Positions 8,016-15,461 of a stretch of DNA of 46,018 nt are shown here, one piece after another. Source of the stretch: Actinomycetota bacterium (lineage in GTDB: Bacteria; Actinomycetota; Acidimicrobiia; Acidimicrobiales; CADCSY01); assembly GCA_019348495.1 (NCBI GenBank), contig JAHWJI010000007.1, positions 1-46,018 on the forward strand, in the 5' to 3' direction. A program made the position numbers and the translations under genes. Numbering within the stretch: position 1 is the stretch's first letter; each line of letters opens with the position of its first letter. The notes below the pieces were generated by a model. The model searched no databases and was not told the DNA's origin. It worked only from the letters and a program-made list of their open reading frames with translations.

Positions 8016-10127
8016 TCAGGGGGCCTGCGGCCCCGACGCCTCGGGAGCGGCCAGCACCTCGGGAAGGGCCTCGGCGTGCACGACCGTGAGCCGCCGGGTG
8101 GCCCGGGTCAGGGCCACGTAGAGGCTGCGTAGCCCCTGGGGTTCCTCGGCCACGATGCGGCCGGGCTCGACCACCAGCACGGCGTCGAGCTCGAGTCCCT
8201 TCACCAGGCGCACCGGGACCAGTGTCACCTGGGCGCCCAGTCCGCCCGCTGACGCCCGGCCATGGTCGACCCCGCCGGCCGCCAGTGCCGAGCCGACCTC
8301 GTCGACCAGCGACTCGGGCACGACCACGGCGACGTTGCCCTCTCCCACGGCGGCCCGCTCGCGCACCGCCAGCTCGGCCACCCTCAGGCCCCGTTGGGCC
8401 ACGGCGACCTCGACCACCTGGGGTGGCTCGCCTCCGGGGCGGACCGAGCGGGGCGGGCGGAGCTTGGGGGCGGCCAGCGGCAGGACCCGGTCGGCCAGGG
8501 TGAGCACGGCGGCGGGGGTGCGATAGGCGATGGTCAGCTCGTGGACCCGGGGGGCCCGGCGGTCGGGGAGGTGGGCCAACACGTCGTCCCAGCTCGTGGG
8601 GGCCAGGGCGCCGGTGGCCTGGGCGATGTCGCCCACCACCGTCATGGAACCGCCCAGGGAGCGCCGCGACAACAGGCGAAGCTCCATGGGTGACAGATCC
8701 TGGGCCTCGTCCAACACGATGTGGCCGTAGGAGCGGGGTTCCTCTTCGGCACCACGGGGACCGAGGAACGTGCGGGCCTCGTCGAGGAGGGCGACGTCGA
8801 CGCCGGTCCAGCCTCCACCAGGCTCAGCGGCCACCTCGCGGGGCCGGTGCAGGGCCTCGATCTCGTGGGGCCCGAGGCGACCGTCCGAGGCCAGGCGCAG
8901 CAGCGCCCGGGACCCGAAGAGGTCCCGCAGCAGCTCCGTCGGGCGCAGCACGGGCCACATCCACTCCAGTGCGGCCCGCACCTCCTCGTTGGCCCGCAGG
9001 CGCTCCCTCACCATGGCCGGCGCGACGTCGTCGGTCCGGGCGCTGGCGGCCAGTGCCTTCCACAGGCCCCGCTCGACCAACCGCCGCCCGGCGTTGTGCC
9101 GGCGGACCCGCCGCCGTGCGCCCTCGACCAGGGCTCGGCTGGTGGCCACGTCGCAGCGCAGCGACTGCAGCCCGAAGCCGACCACGAGGTCGGCGCGCAG
9201 CGGGCGCTGACGATCGGCCACGGCCTTGGCCAGGACCTCGACCATGCGCACGTCGCCCTTGACCTTGGCCGCCAAGGGGTGGTCCCGCCGGTCGCCCACG
9301 TCCTCGGGGACCAGGTCGGCCAGCACCGCCAGCTCCACGCCGGCCTCGCCGAGCGACGGCAGGACCCGCTCGATGTAGCCCAGGTAGAGCCGGTTGGGCC
9401 CGACCACCAACACGCCCTGGCCCTCCAGGGGGAAGCGGTGGGTGTAGAGCAGGTACGCGGCCCGGTGCAGGGCGACGACGGTCTTGCCCGTGCCCGGCCC
9501 GCCCTGGACCACCACCACGCCGCGCAGCTCGGAGCGGATGATCTCGTCCTGCTCGGACTGGATGGTGCCCACGATGTCGCCCAGCTGGCCCGAGCGGGGA
9601 CGCTCCAGGGCGGCGAACAGCGCCCCCTGGCCGGAGATCGCCGTCTCGTCCGTCTCGTCGACGGGACGCTCGGTCCCGAGGCCGAAGTGCTCGTCCTCGA
9701 TGCCCAGGAGCTGGCGCCCTCGGGTGGCGAAGTGGCGGCGGCGGGCGAGGCCCATGGGGGATCGCCCGGTGGCCCGGTAGAACGGCTCGGCCACCGGTGC
9801 CCGCCAGTCGACGACCACTGGCTCCTGGTCGGCGTCGGCCACCGCCACCCGGCCGATGTAGAAGCGGTCACCCGGGCGTCGAGGGTCGTCGGGGTCGAAG
9901 TCGAGGCGCCCGAAGACCAGGGACGCGTCGCCCGTGTCCAGCTGGGCCAGCCGGGCCCGGATGGTGTCCTCCACGACGTCGCGCTCGACCCGGGCCTGGT
10001 GGGTCCCCTCCCGGGCGGTCTCGGCCAGGCGGCGCAGTCCGAGGACCCGCTGGCGCGCCGCCTCCAGGGCGGCCTGGGCATGGTCGAGGTAGGCCTGCTC
10101 GGCCTCCAGATCGGGATGTCCGGCCAT
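8016..10127 (-). CDS. helD: HelD-type RNA polymerase-associated ATPase (UvrD/Rep-like superfamily 1)
   Basis: Binds stalled or inactive RNA polymerase and, using ATP, removes nucleic acid or recycles the enzyme; some actinobacterial members (HelR) also displace rifamycins. 703 residues. An N-terminal coiled-coil arm (EQAYLDHAQAALEAARQRVLGL) and the family motif FYIGRVAV / VVVDWRAPVAEPFY precede the helicase core: Walker A QGGPGTGKTVVALHR, Walker B IVLDEAQDLSPMEL, GDIAQATG, and motif VI-like LYVALTRATRRLTVVH. Start: the ATG at 10127 has GGTGGAG just upstream; an in-frame TTG at 10151 would add eight residues. A -10 TAAGAT lies about 35 nt before the ATG. The gene is divergent from a MarR gene with a palindrome between them. 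Confidence 0.92.
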   Translation of the reverse strand: MAGHPDLEAEQAYLDHAQAALEAARQRVLGLRRLAETAREGTHQARVERDVVEDTIRARLAQLDTGDASLVFGRLDFDPDDPRRPGDRFYIGRVAVADADQEPVVVDWRAPVAEPFYRATGRSPMGLARRRHFATRGRQLLGIEDEHFGLGTERPVDETDETAISGQGALFAALERPRSGQLGDIVGTIQSEQDEIIRSELRGVVVVQGGPGTGKTVVALHRAAYLLYTHRFPLEGQGVLVVGPNRLYLGYIERVLPSLGEAGVELAVLADLVPEDVGDRRDHPLAAKVKGDVRMVEVLAKAVADRQRPLRADLVVGFGLQSLRCDVATSRALVEGARRRVRRHNAGRRLVERGLWKALAASARTDDVAPAMVRERLRANEEVRAALEWMWPVLRPTELLRDLFGSRALLRLASDGRLGPHEIEALHRPREVAAEPGGGWTGVDVALLDEARTFLGPRGAEEEPRSYGHIVLDEAQDLSPMELRLLSRRSLGGSMTVVGDIAQATGALAPTSWDDVLAHLPDRRAPRVHELTIAYRTPAAVLTLADRVLPLAAPKLRPPRSVRPGGEPPQVVEVAVAQRGLRVAELAVRERAAVGEGNVAVVVPESLVDEVGSALAAGGVDHGRASAGGLGAQVTLVPVRLVKGLELDAVLVVEPGRIVAEEPQGLRSLYVALTRATRRLTVVHAEALPEVLAAPEASGPQAP
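8020..8034. terminator. GC hairpin at the convergent ends of helD and the 7389-8000 gene
   Basis: GGGGCC, loop TGC, GGCCCC: a perfect 6-bp stem inside the last codons of helD and 20 bp after the convergent gene. Compact GC-rich hairpin without T-run; may stop both transcripts. Confidence 0.3.
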
Positions 10128-10162
10128 CTTTCTCCACCGGCTCGCGGGCAAGGGGGTCGACC

Positions 10163-10179
10163 ATCTTAGGAGTCCTCCT
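10163..10179 (-). promoter_or_regulatory. helD -10 hexamer overlapped by a palindrome
   Basis: TAAGAT (10168 to 10163, minus strand) is a good -10. The perfect inverted repeat AGGAG-TC-CTCCT occupies 10168-10179 and shares a base with it, the usual place for a repressor. The divergent neighbour encodes a MarR-type regulator, a plausible ligand-responsive controller of this site. Confidence 0.45.
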
Positions 10180-10222
10180 CACCCGAGTGGCGCCGTCCGC
10201 CGAGAGGGCACGACACCGTCGC

Positions 10223-10228
10223 TAGTCT
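10223..10228 (+). promoter_or_regulatory. -10 hexamer of the marR gene, leaderless type
   Basis: TAGTCT lies 6 nt before the GTG at 10235. The GGAGG seen there overlaps the start codon itself and cannot serve as a normal ribosome binding site, so a leaderless message is the better reading. Confidence 0.45.
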
Positions 10229-10234
10229 CCGGAG

Positions 10235-10714
10235 GTGCAGCCCCAGTGGGACGACGAGCGCATCACCGCGTTCGGGATGCTCCTGGAGGCCTACGCCGCG
10301 GTGGTGGGCAACGTCAGCCGCGATCTGGGCGCCACCAGTGACCTTCCCCTCAGCTCCTTCGGGATCCTCCTGCGCCTGGCCCGCAGCCCCGGCCGGCGCC
10401 TGCGCATGACAGAGTTGGCCACCCAGGCGGCGTTGAGCACCAGCGGGCTCACCCGCCTGGTCGACCGTCTGGAGAGGCTGGGCTGCATCCGCCGGGAGCC
10501 CTGCGCATCCGACCGTCGTGCGTCGCTGGCCGTGCTCACCGATCAGGGCGCCCAGGTGCTGGCCGAGGCCGTGCCCGGCCACCTCGAGAGCCTGGAGCGC
10601 AACATGGCCGGTCCACTCGGGCCCGAGGGACTCCGGCAGCTCACCGCCACCCTCGAGGGACTGCGGGACGACGCCCGCAGTCGCCGGCCCCCACCACTCG
10701 CGTCCGGCTCCTGA
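10235..10714 (+). CDS. MarR-family transcriptional regulator
   Basis: DNA-binding repressor of the winged-helix MarR family, 159 residues, the usual length. Dimerisation helices flank a central wHTH: LRMTELATQAALSTSGLTRLVDRLERLGCI (about residues 55-84) is the recognition region, followed by the wing REPCASDRRASLAVLTDQG with the Asp-Arg-Arg that is near-universal in the family. It starts at a GTG preceded by a leaderless-type promoter. The lipase gene follows without a gap, so the two are cotranscribed; helD is divergent. It may control itself, the lipase and helD. The ligand cannot be guessed. Confidence 0.92.
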   Translation: MQPQWDDERITAFGMLLEAYAAVVGNVSRDLGATSDLPLSSFGILLRLARSPGRRLRMTELATQAALSTSGLTRLVDRLERLGCIRREPCASDRRASLAVLTDQGAQVLAEAVPGHLESLERNMAGPLGPEGLRQLTATLEGLRDDARSRRPPPLASGS

Positions 10715-10734
10715 CCTCCGGTGGCGTCGCCCTG

Positions 10735-11703
10735 GTGCTGGGAGGTGGCGGGCTGGTCGGCCACGCCTGGCACCTGGGCATCCTCGCCGGCCTGGCCGAC
10801 GCCACCGGGTGGGACGGGAGGTCGGCCTCGCTGATCGTGGGCACCTCCGCCGGCGCGGTGGCGGGGGCCGAGCTACGGGCGGGCCTGCACCCCGTCGAGC
10901 TGCTCAGACCCGGCGTAGGCGCTGCGCCCGTCACGGTCCCCCGGCCGATCCTCCACCCCCGGACCCGCCGCCCTGCCGCCCTGGCCACGGCCGGGCGAGC
11001 CGTCGCCGCCCGGGCGCCCGCGGGCCTGGTGCTGGCCGGCCTGTTGCCCCGGGGCCGGCGTGACCCGGGGCTCATCAGCGACGCCGTCGCCCGGCTCTTC
11101 CCATCGCCCGGGAGATGGCCCGTCGGCTTGTGGGTCTGCACCGTGCGCCTCGCCGACGGCCGGCGCGTGGTGTTCGGCGACGACGATCCGTCGGCTCCTG
11201 CGGAGGCGGATCTGGCCACGGTGGTGGCCGCCTCCTGCGCCATGGGTGGCTTCTTCCGGCCCGTGGCCATCGACGGCGTCGACTACGTCGACGGGGGGAG
11301 CCGTTCGGTGACCAACGCCGACCTGGCCGCCGGCGCCGGGGCCGACCTGGTGGTGGTGTCGTCGCCCATGTCGCTCGACCGCTCCGCGGCCCGCCGGGTC
11401 GGCCGTGCCGGTGATGCGCCGGTGGACCGCCGGCTCCATCGGCTGCACCGCCTCCACCGCCTGGTGCACACCCGTCGCCTGGCCCGGGAGCTGGCCGAGA
11501 TCCGCGGCACCGGCACTGCGGTGGTGGCCTTCGAGCCCGGGCCCGACGAGCTGGCCGTCATGGGCGGCATCGCCGCCTCGATGGACTTCGAGCGCCGGGT
11601 GACGGTGGCCGCCCAGGCCCGGGCCACGGCGGCACGGCTGGTGGGCTCACCGGCGCTGGCGCCCGTTCGAGGCGTGCTGGAGGCGGCCGCCCGACCCGGG
11701 TGA
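10735..11703 (+). CDS. Patatin-like phospholipase/esterase
   Basis: Lipid acyl hydrolase of the patatin/RssA type, about 322 residues. The oxyanion loop LGGGGLVGHAWHLG opens the protein, the nucleophile elbow is GTSAG (Ser in G-x-S-x-G), and the catalytic Asp is in DYVDGGSRSVTNADLAAGAGADLVVV (DGG). No signal peptide, so it acts inside the cell. Start is uncertain: the annotated GTG at 10735 cuts into the first beta strand, and the in-frame CTG at 10711, which overlaps the marR stop as CTGA, would restore TSGGVALV ahead of the glycine loop. A run RLHRLHRLHRLVH near residue 232 comes from a short tandem repeat. It follows marR in one operon. Confidence 0.88.
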   Translation: MLGGGGLVGHAWHLGILAGLADATGWDGRSASLIVGTSAGAVAGAELRAGLHPVELLRPGVGAAPVTVPRPILHPRTRRPAALATAGRAVAARAPAGLVLAGLLPRGRRDPGLISDAVARLFPSPGRWPVGLWVCTVRLADGRRVVFGDDDPSAPAEADLATVVAASCAMGGFFRPVAIDGVDYVDGGSRSVTNADLAAGAGADLVVVSSPMSLDRSAARRVGRAGDAPVDRRLHRLHRLHRLVHTRRLARELAEIRGTGTAVVAFEPGPDELAVMGGIAASMDFERRVTVAAQARATAARLVGSPALAPVRGVLEAAARPG

Positions 11704-11719
11704 GCGCAGGGGAGCCCGG

Positions 11720-11725
11720 TACCTT
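11720..11725 (+). promoter_or_regulatory. -10 hexamer of hemE, leaderless type
   Basis: TACCTT followed by 6 nt and the GTG at 11732. No Shine-Dalgarno sequence precedes the GTG, consistent with a leaderless message for the heme genes. Confidence 0.5.
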
Positions 11726-11731
11726 GGTGCG

Positions 11732-12769
11732 GTGCCCGTGCCCCCGGTGATCGCCGCCTACCGGGGCGAGGTGGTGGAGCGCACACCGGTGTGGTTCATG
11801 CGCCAGGCCGGGCGGTCGCTGCCTGAGTACCGGGCCCTGCGCGAGCGGTACTCCTTCGCCGAGGTGGTGCACGAGCCCGAGCTGGCGGCCGAGGTCACGC
11901 TCCAGCCGGTGCGGCGCCTCGGGGTCGACGCCGCCATCCTCTTCAGCGACATCGTCACCCCGGTGCAGGCCGTCGTCGAGGGCATCCACATCCGCCCCGA
12001 CCGAGGCCCGGTGATCGAGCAGCCCGTGCGCACCAAGGACGACCTCGCCCGCCTCCGCCCCCTCGACCCCGAGACCGACCTCGCCTACGTGCTGGAGACG
12101 GTGCGCCTGGTGCGGGCCGCCCTGGCGCCCGAGGTGGCCCTGATCGGCTTCGCCGGCGCTCCATTCACCGTGGCCAGCTACCTGGTGGAGGGAGGGAAGT
12201 CGAGCGACTACCGCCACACCAAAACCCTCATGCACACCCAGCCCGACGTGTGGGAGGACCTGCTCGACCGCCTGGCCGGCATCGCCCTGGCCACCCTGAC
12301 GGCCCAGGTGGCGGCCGGCGCCCAGGCCGTGCAGCTCTTCGACTCCTGGGTGGGCGTGCTGTCCGAGGCCGACTACCGTCGCTTCGTGGCGCCCGCGTCC
12401 CGCCGGGTGCTGGAGGGCCTGGCCGGCCTCGGCGTTCCCCGCGTCCACTTCGGCGTGGGGGCCGGCCACCTGCTGGAGGCCATGGCCGAGGCCGGTGCCG
12501 ACGTGGTAGGGGTGGACTGGCGCACCCCGCTCGACGTGGCCCGGCGCCGGCTCGGCCCGGCCGTGGCCGTCCAGGGCAACCTGGATCCCACCACCGTGTT
12601 CGCTCCCCCCGACGTGCTCGAGGCCCGGGTGGGCGGGGTGCTGGCCGCCAACGGAGGTAGACCCGGGCACGTGTTCAACCTGGGCTGGGGCGTGTTGCCC
12701 GACACCGACCCCGCCGCGCTGCGCATGGTGGTCGACGTGGTCCACGCCCACCGTCTCGCCCCGTCGTGA
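11732..12769 (+). CDS. hemE: Uroporphyrinogen III decarboxylase
   Basis: Removes four acetate carboxyls from uroporphyrinogen III to give coproporphyrinogen III, a cytosolic heme-pathway step. 345 residues, the family length. The N-terminal signature VWFMRQAGRSLPEYRALRERYSF holds the substrate-binding Arg residues, and GFAGAPFTVASYLVEGG is the second family motif; FSDIVTPVQA contains the catalytic Asp region. The stop overlaps the next start as GTGA, so ferrochelatase is translationally coupled. Together with cpfC and cgoX it forms the heme cluster. The start is a GTG at leaderless spacing from TACCTT. Confidence 0.96.
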   Translation: MPVPPVIAAYRGEVVERTPVWFMRQAGRSLPEYRALRERYSFAEVVHEPELAAEVTLQPVRRLGVDAAILFSDIVTPVQAVVEGIHIRPDRGPVIEQPVRTKDDLARLRPLDPETDLAYVLETVRLVRAALAPEVALIGFAGAPFTVASYLVEGGKSSDYRHTKTLMHTQPDVWEDLLDRLAGIALATLTAQVAAGAQAVQLFDSWVGVLSEADYRRFVAPASRRVLEGLAGLGVPRVHFGVGAGHLLEAMAEAGADVVGVDWRTPLDVARRRLGPAVAVQGNLDPTTVFAPPDVLEARVGGVLAANGGRPGHVFNLGWGVLPDTDPAALRMVVDVVHAHRLAPS

Positions 12770-13704
12770 GCCCCACCGGCGTCGTCGTCATGGCCTACGG
12801 GACGCCGGCTGGCCCCGACGACGTCGAGGCCTACTACACCCACGTCCGTCGGGGGCGCCCCCCGACACCCGAGCTGCTGGCCGACCTGGTCCGGCGCTAC
12901 GAGGCCATCGGCGGGGTGTCGCCCCTCGGCCGCCACACCCGGGCCCAGGCCGCCCGCCTGGGTGCCGCCCTGGACGCCCGCTCCCCCGGGGGCTTCCGGG
13001 TGCAGGTGGGCTACAAGCACGCGCCCCCCTTCCTGGAGGACTCGGTGGAGGCCCTGGTGGCCGCCGGGGTCGACCAGCTCGTCGGCCTGGTGCTCGCCCC
13101 CCACTACAGCGCCGCCTCGGTGGGCGAGTACCTGTCCCGGCTCAGGGACCGGGCCGCCCGCCTGGCCCCGGGTCTGGTCGTGTCCGCCGTCGACGACTGG
13201 CACCTCGAGCCCGCCTACCTGGCGTTCCTCGTGGCCGAGGTGCGCCGGTGCCTGAGCGCCCTGCCGGAGGCCACCAAGGTCCTCTTCAGCGCCCACTCCC
13301 TGCCCGAGCGGGTGGTGGCCGGCGCCGACCCCTACGCCGACCAGGTGGCCGAGACCGGTGCCGCCGTCGCCGCCGAGCTGGGGTTGTCGCCGTGGTCCGA
13401 CTGGGCGGTGGCATGGCAGAGCGCGGGGCGCACGCCCGAGCCCTGGATCGGCCCCGATGTCCTCACCGTGTTGGACGACCTGGCCGGCACCGGGCGGGCC
13501 GAGGGGGTGGTGGTGTGCCCGTGCGGGTTCGTCTCCGATCACCTCGAGGTGCTCTACGACCTCGACGTCGAGGCCCGGGTCCGGGCCGGCGAGGTGGGTC
13601 TGGCCTTCGCCCGCACCGCCGTGGTCAACGACGACCCGACCGTGCTCGGTGCGCTGGCCGAGCGGGTGATGACCCTGGCCGGGGCTACGACAGCTCGGCG
13701 ATGA
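12766..13704 (+). CDS. cpfC: Ferrochelatase, probably coproporphyrin ferrochelatase
   Basis: Inserts Fe(II) into a porphyrin. 312 residues. Family motifs are VVVMAYGTPAGPDDVEAYYTHVRRG at the N-terminus, GGVSPLGRHTRAQ, the catalytic-His segment LFSAHSLPERV, and CPCGFVSDHLEVLYDLD with the conserved Glu. Actinobacteria generally use the coproporphyrin-dependent branch, so the substrate is likely coproporphyrin III rather than protoporphyrin IX; that is family knowledge, not visible here. No C-terminal Cys cluster is seen. It begins at the GTG overlapping the hemE stop. Its last 20 bases overlap, antisense, the end of a small minus-strand gene. Confidence 0.94.
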   Translation: MSPTGVVVMAYGTPAGPDDVEAYYTHVRRGRPPTPELLADLVRRYEAIGGVSPLGRHTRAQAARLGAALDARSPGGFRVQVGYKHAPPFLEDSVEALVAAGVDQLVGLVLAPHYSAASVGEYLSRLRDRAARLAPGLVVSAVDDWHLEPAYLAFLVAEVRRCLSALPEATKVLFSAHSLPERVVAGADPYADQVAETGAAVAAELGLSPWSDWAVAWQSAGRTPEPWIGPDVLTVLDDLAGTGRAEGVVVCPCGFVSDHLEVLYDLDVEARVRAGEVGLAFARTAVVNDDPTVLGALAERVMTLAGATTARR

Positions 13705-13984
13705 CGTCGGTGCGCTCGGTGATCGAGCGGGCCCTCTGCAGTTGGGCCACGAGCGCGTCGGCGGCCAGGCCGAACGTACGGGCGGGGATGGTGATGGTCG
13801 CCTGGGCGGAGCGCACCACCACCTCGCCGTCGTCACCGGCGGCGAGGTCGTCGATCCACTCCCAGCGGATGGCGGTGTGCTCGTCGCCCGGACCGAAGGT
13901 GGCCACGCCGTGCAGGTCCACCCGGAGCCGCTGGAGCTCACCGGAGGGGGCCCGGATTTCGACCTCGACGCTGCGCCTGCCCAT
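13685..13984 (-). CDS. Small 99-residue soluble protein, unknown
   Basis: Not recognised. The frame stays open far upstream, but the protein-like part begins at the ATG at 13984 (MGRRSVEVEIRAPSGELQRL). It predicts an alternating beta-strand domain (VEVEIRAPSGELQRLRVDLHG; EHTAIRWEWIDDLAAGDDGEVVVRS; ATITIPARTFG) and a closing helix (ADALVAQLQRARSITERTDVIAEL), which resembles small PH-like folds. It is convergent with cpfC (20-bp overlap) and divergent from cgoX, sitting inside the heme cluster. Coding character is good and the reverse frame there carries no gene except at the two ends. Confidence 0.6.
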   Translation of the reverse strand: MGRRSVEVEIRAPSGELQRLRVDLHGVATFGPGDEHTAIRWEWIDDLAAGDDGEVVVRSAQATITIPARTFGLAADALVAQLQRARSITERTDVIAELS

Positions 13985-14032
13985 CCGCCCATCCTGCCAG
14001 CCCCGCCGCCCGCCGTGTCGGGAAGCTCGGGG

Positions 14033-15418
14033 GTGACGAGGGTCGTGGTCATCGGTGGGGGCATCGCCGGCCTGGCCGCTGCCCACCACCTGGCTGACCG
14101 ACGCGACGTGCATGTGACGCTGTGCGAGGCCGGTTCCCACCCGGGCGGCAAGATCCGCACCGAGGACTTCGCCGGGGTGGTGCTCGACCTGGGGCCCGAC
14201 GCCTTCCTGGCCCGCCGGCCCGAGGCGCTGCAGCTGTGCCGGGAGCTGGGCCTCGAGGACGAGCTCGTCCCCCCTGCCACCAGCGCCGCCTACGTGTGGT
14301 GCCGGGGCCGGCTGCGGCGCCTGCCCGAAGGGCTGGTGCTGGGGGTGCCCACCGACCTCGGCGCCCTGGCCCGGTCCCGGGTGCTGTCCCCGCTGGGACT
14401 GGCCCGGGTGGCGCTCGAGCCTTTGGTGCCGGGTCGGCGCCTGGCCGGCGACGAGGCGCTCGGGGCCGTGGTACGCCGGCGCCTGGGCGACGAGGCGCAC
14501 CGCACTCTGGTCGACCCGCTGGTCGGGGGCATCAACGCCGGCGACACCGACCGGCTGAGCATGGAGATGACCGCACCGCCCCTGGCTGCGGCCGCCCGGG
14601 CCCGGCGCAGCCTGGTCGGCGCTGCCCGTCGGGCGGCGGTGCCCGGTCGGCGGGGCCCGGGCGGCCCGGCGTTCCTCACCCTGGCGGGCGGGCTGTCCCG
14701 CTTGGTCGAGGCCCTGGTGACCCGGCTGACGGCGGCAGGGGTCGAGGTGCGCACCGGTGCGCCGGTCGACGCCCTGGAGCCGTCGGGGGACGGAGGGTAC
14801 CGGCTCCGGCTGGCCTCCGGCGCCGTCGAGGCCGACGCCGTGGTCGTGGCCACCCCAGCCTGGGTCGCCGGCCGCCTGCTGGCGCCCCACGCACCCGAGG
14901 CGGCGGCGACGCTGGCCGCCGTCGACTACGCGTCGGTGGCGCTGGTGGCCCTGGCCTTCCCGGCGTCGGCGTTGGGCCGCCCGCTCGACGGCAGCGGTTT
15001 CCTGGTGGCCCGGGGGGAGGGTCGGCTCATGACCGCCTGTTCGTGGGCCTCCTCCAAGTGGGCCCACCTCGATCCCGGCGACCAGGTGGTGCTGCGGGTC
15101 TCGGCCGGACGGGCGGGCGACGCCCGGGCCCAGGCCCTCGACGACGAGGCGCTCGTCGCCCGCCTGGGACTGGAGGTGGGCCAGGCGCTGGCCATCACCG
15201 CCCCGCCCAGCGAGGTCCGCGTCACCCGCTGGCCCCGTGCCTTTCCCCAGTACGCCCCCGGCCACCTGGCGCGGGTGGCCACAGCTGAGGCGGAGCTGAC
15301 GGCTCGTCTCCCGGGAGTCGCCCTGGCCGGCGCCGCCCTGGCCGGCGTGGGCCTTCCTGCCTGCATCGCCTCGGGCCGACGGGCAGGCGATCGGGCCGCC
15401 GGCCCGCTCGGGGGCTGA
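14033..15418 (+). CDS. cgoX: FAD-dependent coproporphyrinogen/protoporphyrinogen oxidase (HemY/CgoX)
   Basis: Oxidises a porphyrinogen to the porphyrin using FAD and O2. 461 residues. The dinucleotide motif VVVIGGGIAGLAAAHHLA starts the protein, followed by VTLCEAGSHPGGKIRTEDF and LDLGPDAFLARRPEAL, typical of HemY. The DPLVGGINAGDTDRLSM segment and FLTLAGGLSRLVEALVTRL are also characteristic, as is the closing GVALAGAALAGVGLPACIASG. In actinobacteria the substrate is usually coproporphyrinogen III. Start: GTG at 14033 with GGAAG about 8 nt upstream; an in-frame GTG at 14015 would add six residues. It completes the hemE-cpfC-cgoX set; the final enzyme (ChdC/HemQ) and others are not in the window. 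Confidence 0.94.
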   Translation: MTRVVVIGGGIAGLAAAHHLADRRDVHVTLCEAGSHPGGKIRTEDFAGVVLDLGPDAFLARRPEALQLCRELGLEDELVPPATSAAYVWCRGRLRRLPEGLVLGVPTDLGALARSRVLSPLGLARVALEPLVPGRRLAGDEALGAVVRRRLGDEAHRTLVDPLVGGINAGDTDRLSMEMTAPPLAAAARARRSLVGAARRAAVPGRRGPGGPAFLTLAGGLSRLVEALVTRLTAAGVEVRTGAPVDALEPSGDGGYRLRLASGAVEADAVVVATPAWVAGRLLAPHAPEAAATLAAVDYASVALVALAFPASALGRPLDGSGFLVARGEGRLMTACSWASSKWAHLDPGDQVVLRVSAGRAGDARAQALDDEALVARLGLEVGQALAITAPPSEVRVTRWPRAFPQYAPGHLARVATAEAELTARLPGVALAGAALAGVGLPACIASGRRAGDRAAGPLGG

Positions 15419-15448
15419 CCCCTCGGTTGCGGGGTCGGCGCGCGCGGG

Positions 15449-15454
15449 TAGACC
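15449..15454 (+). promoter_or_regulatory. Weak -10-like hexamer before glgC
   Basis: TAGACC sits exactly 7 nt before the glgC GTG, the leaderless spacing, but ends in C rather than the conserved T. Offered as a weaker member of the series. Confidence 0.25.
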
Positions 15455-15461
15455 GGGCGCC

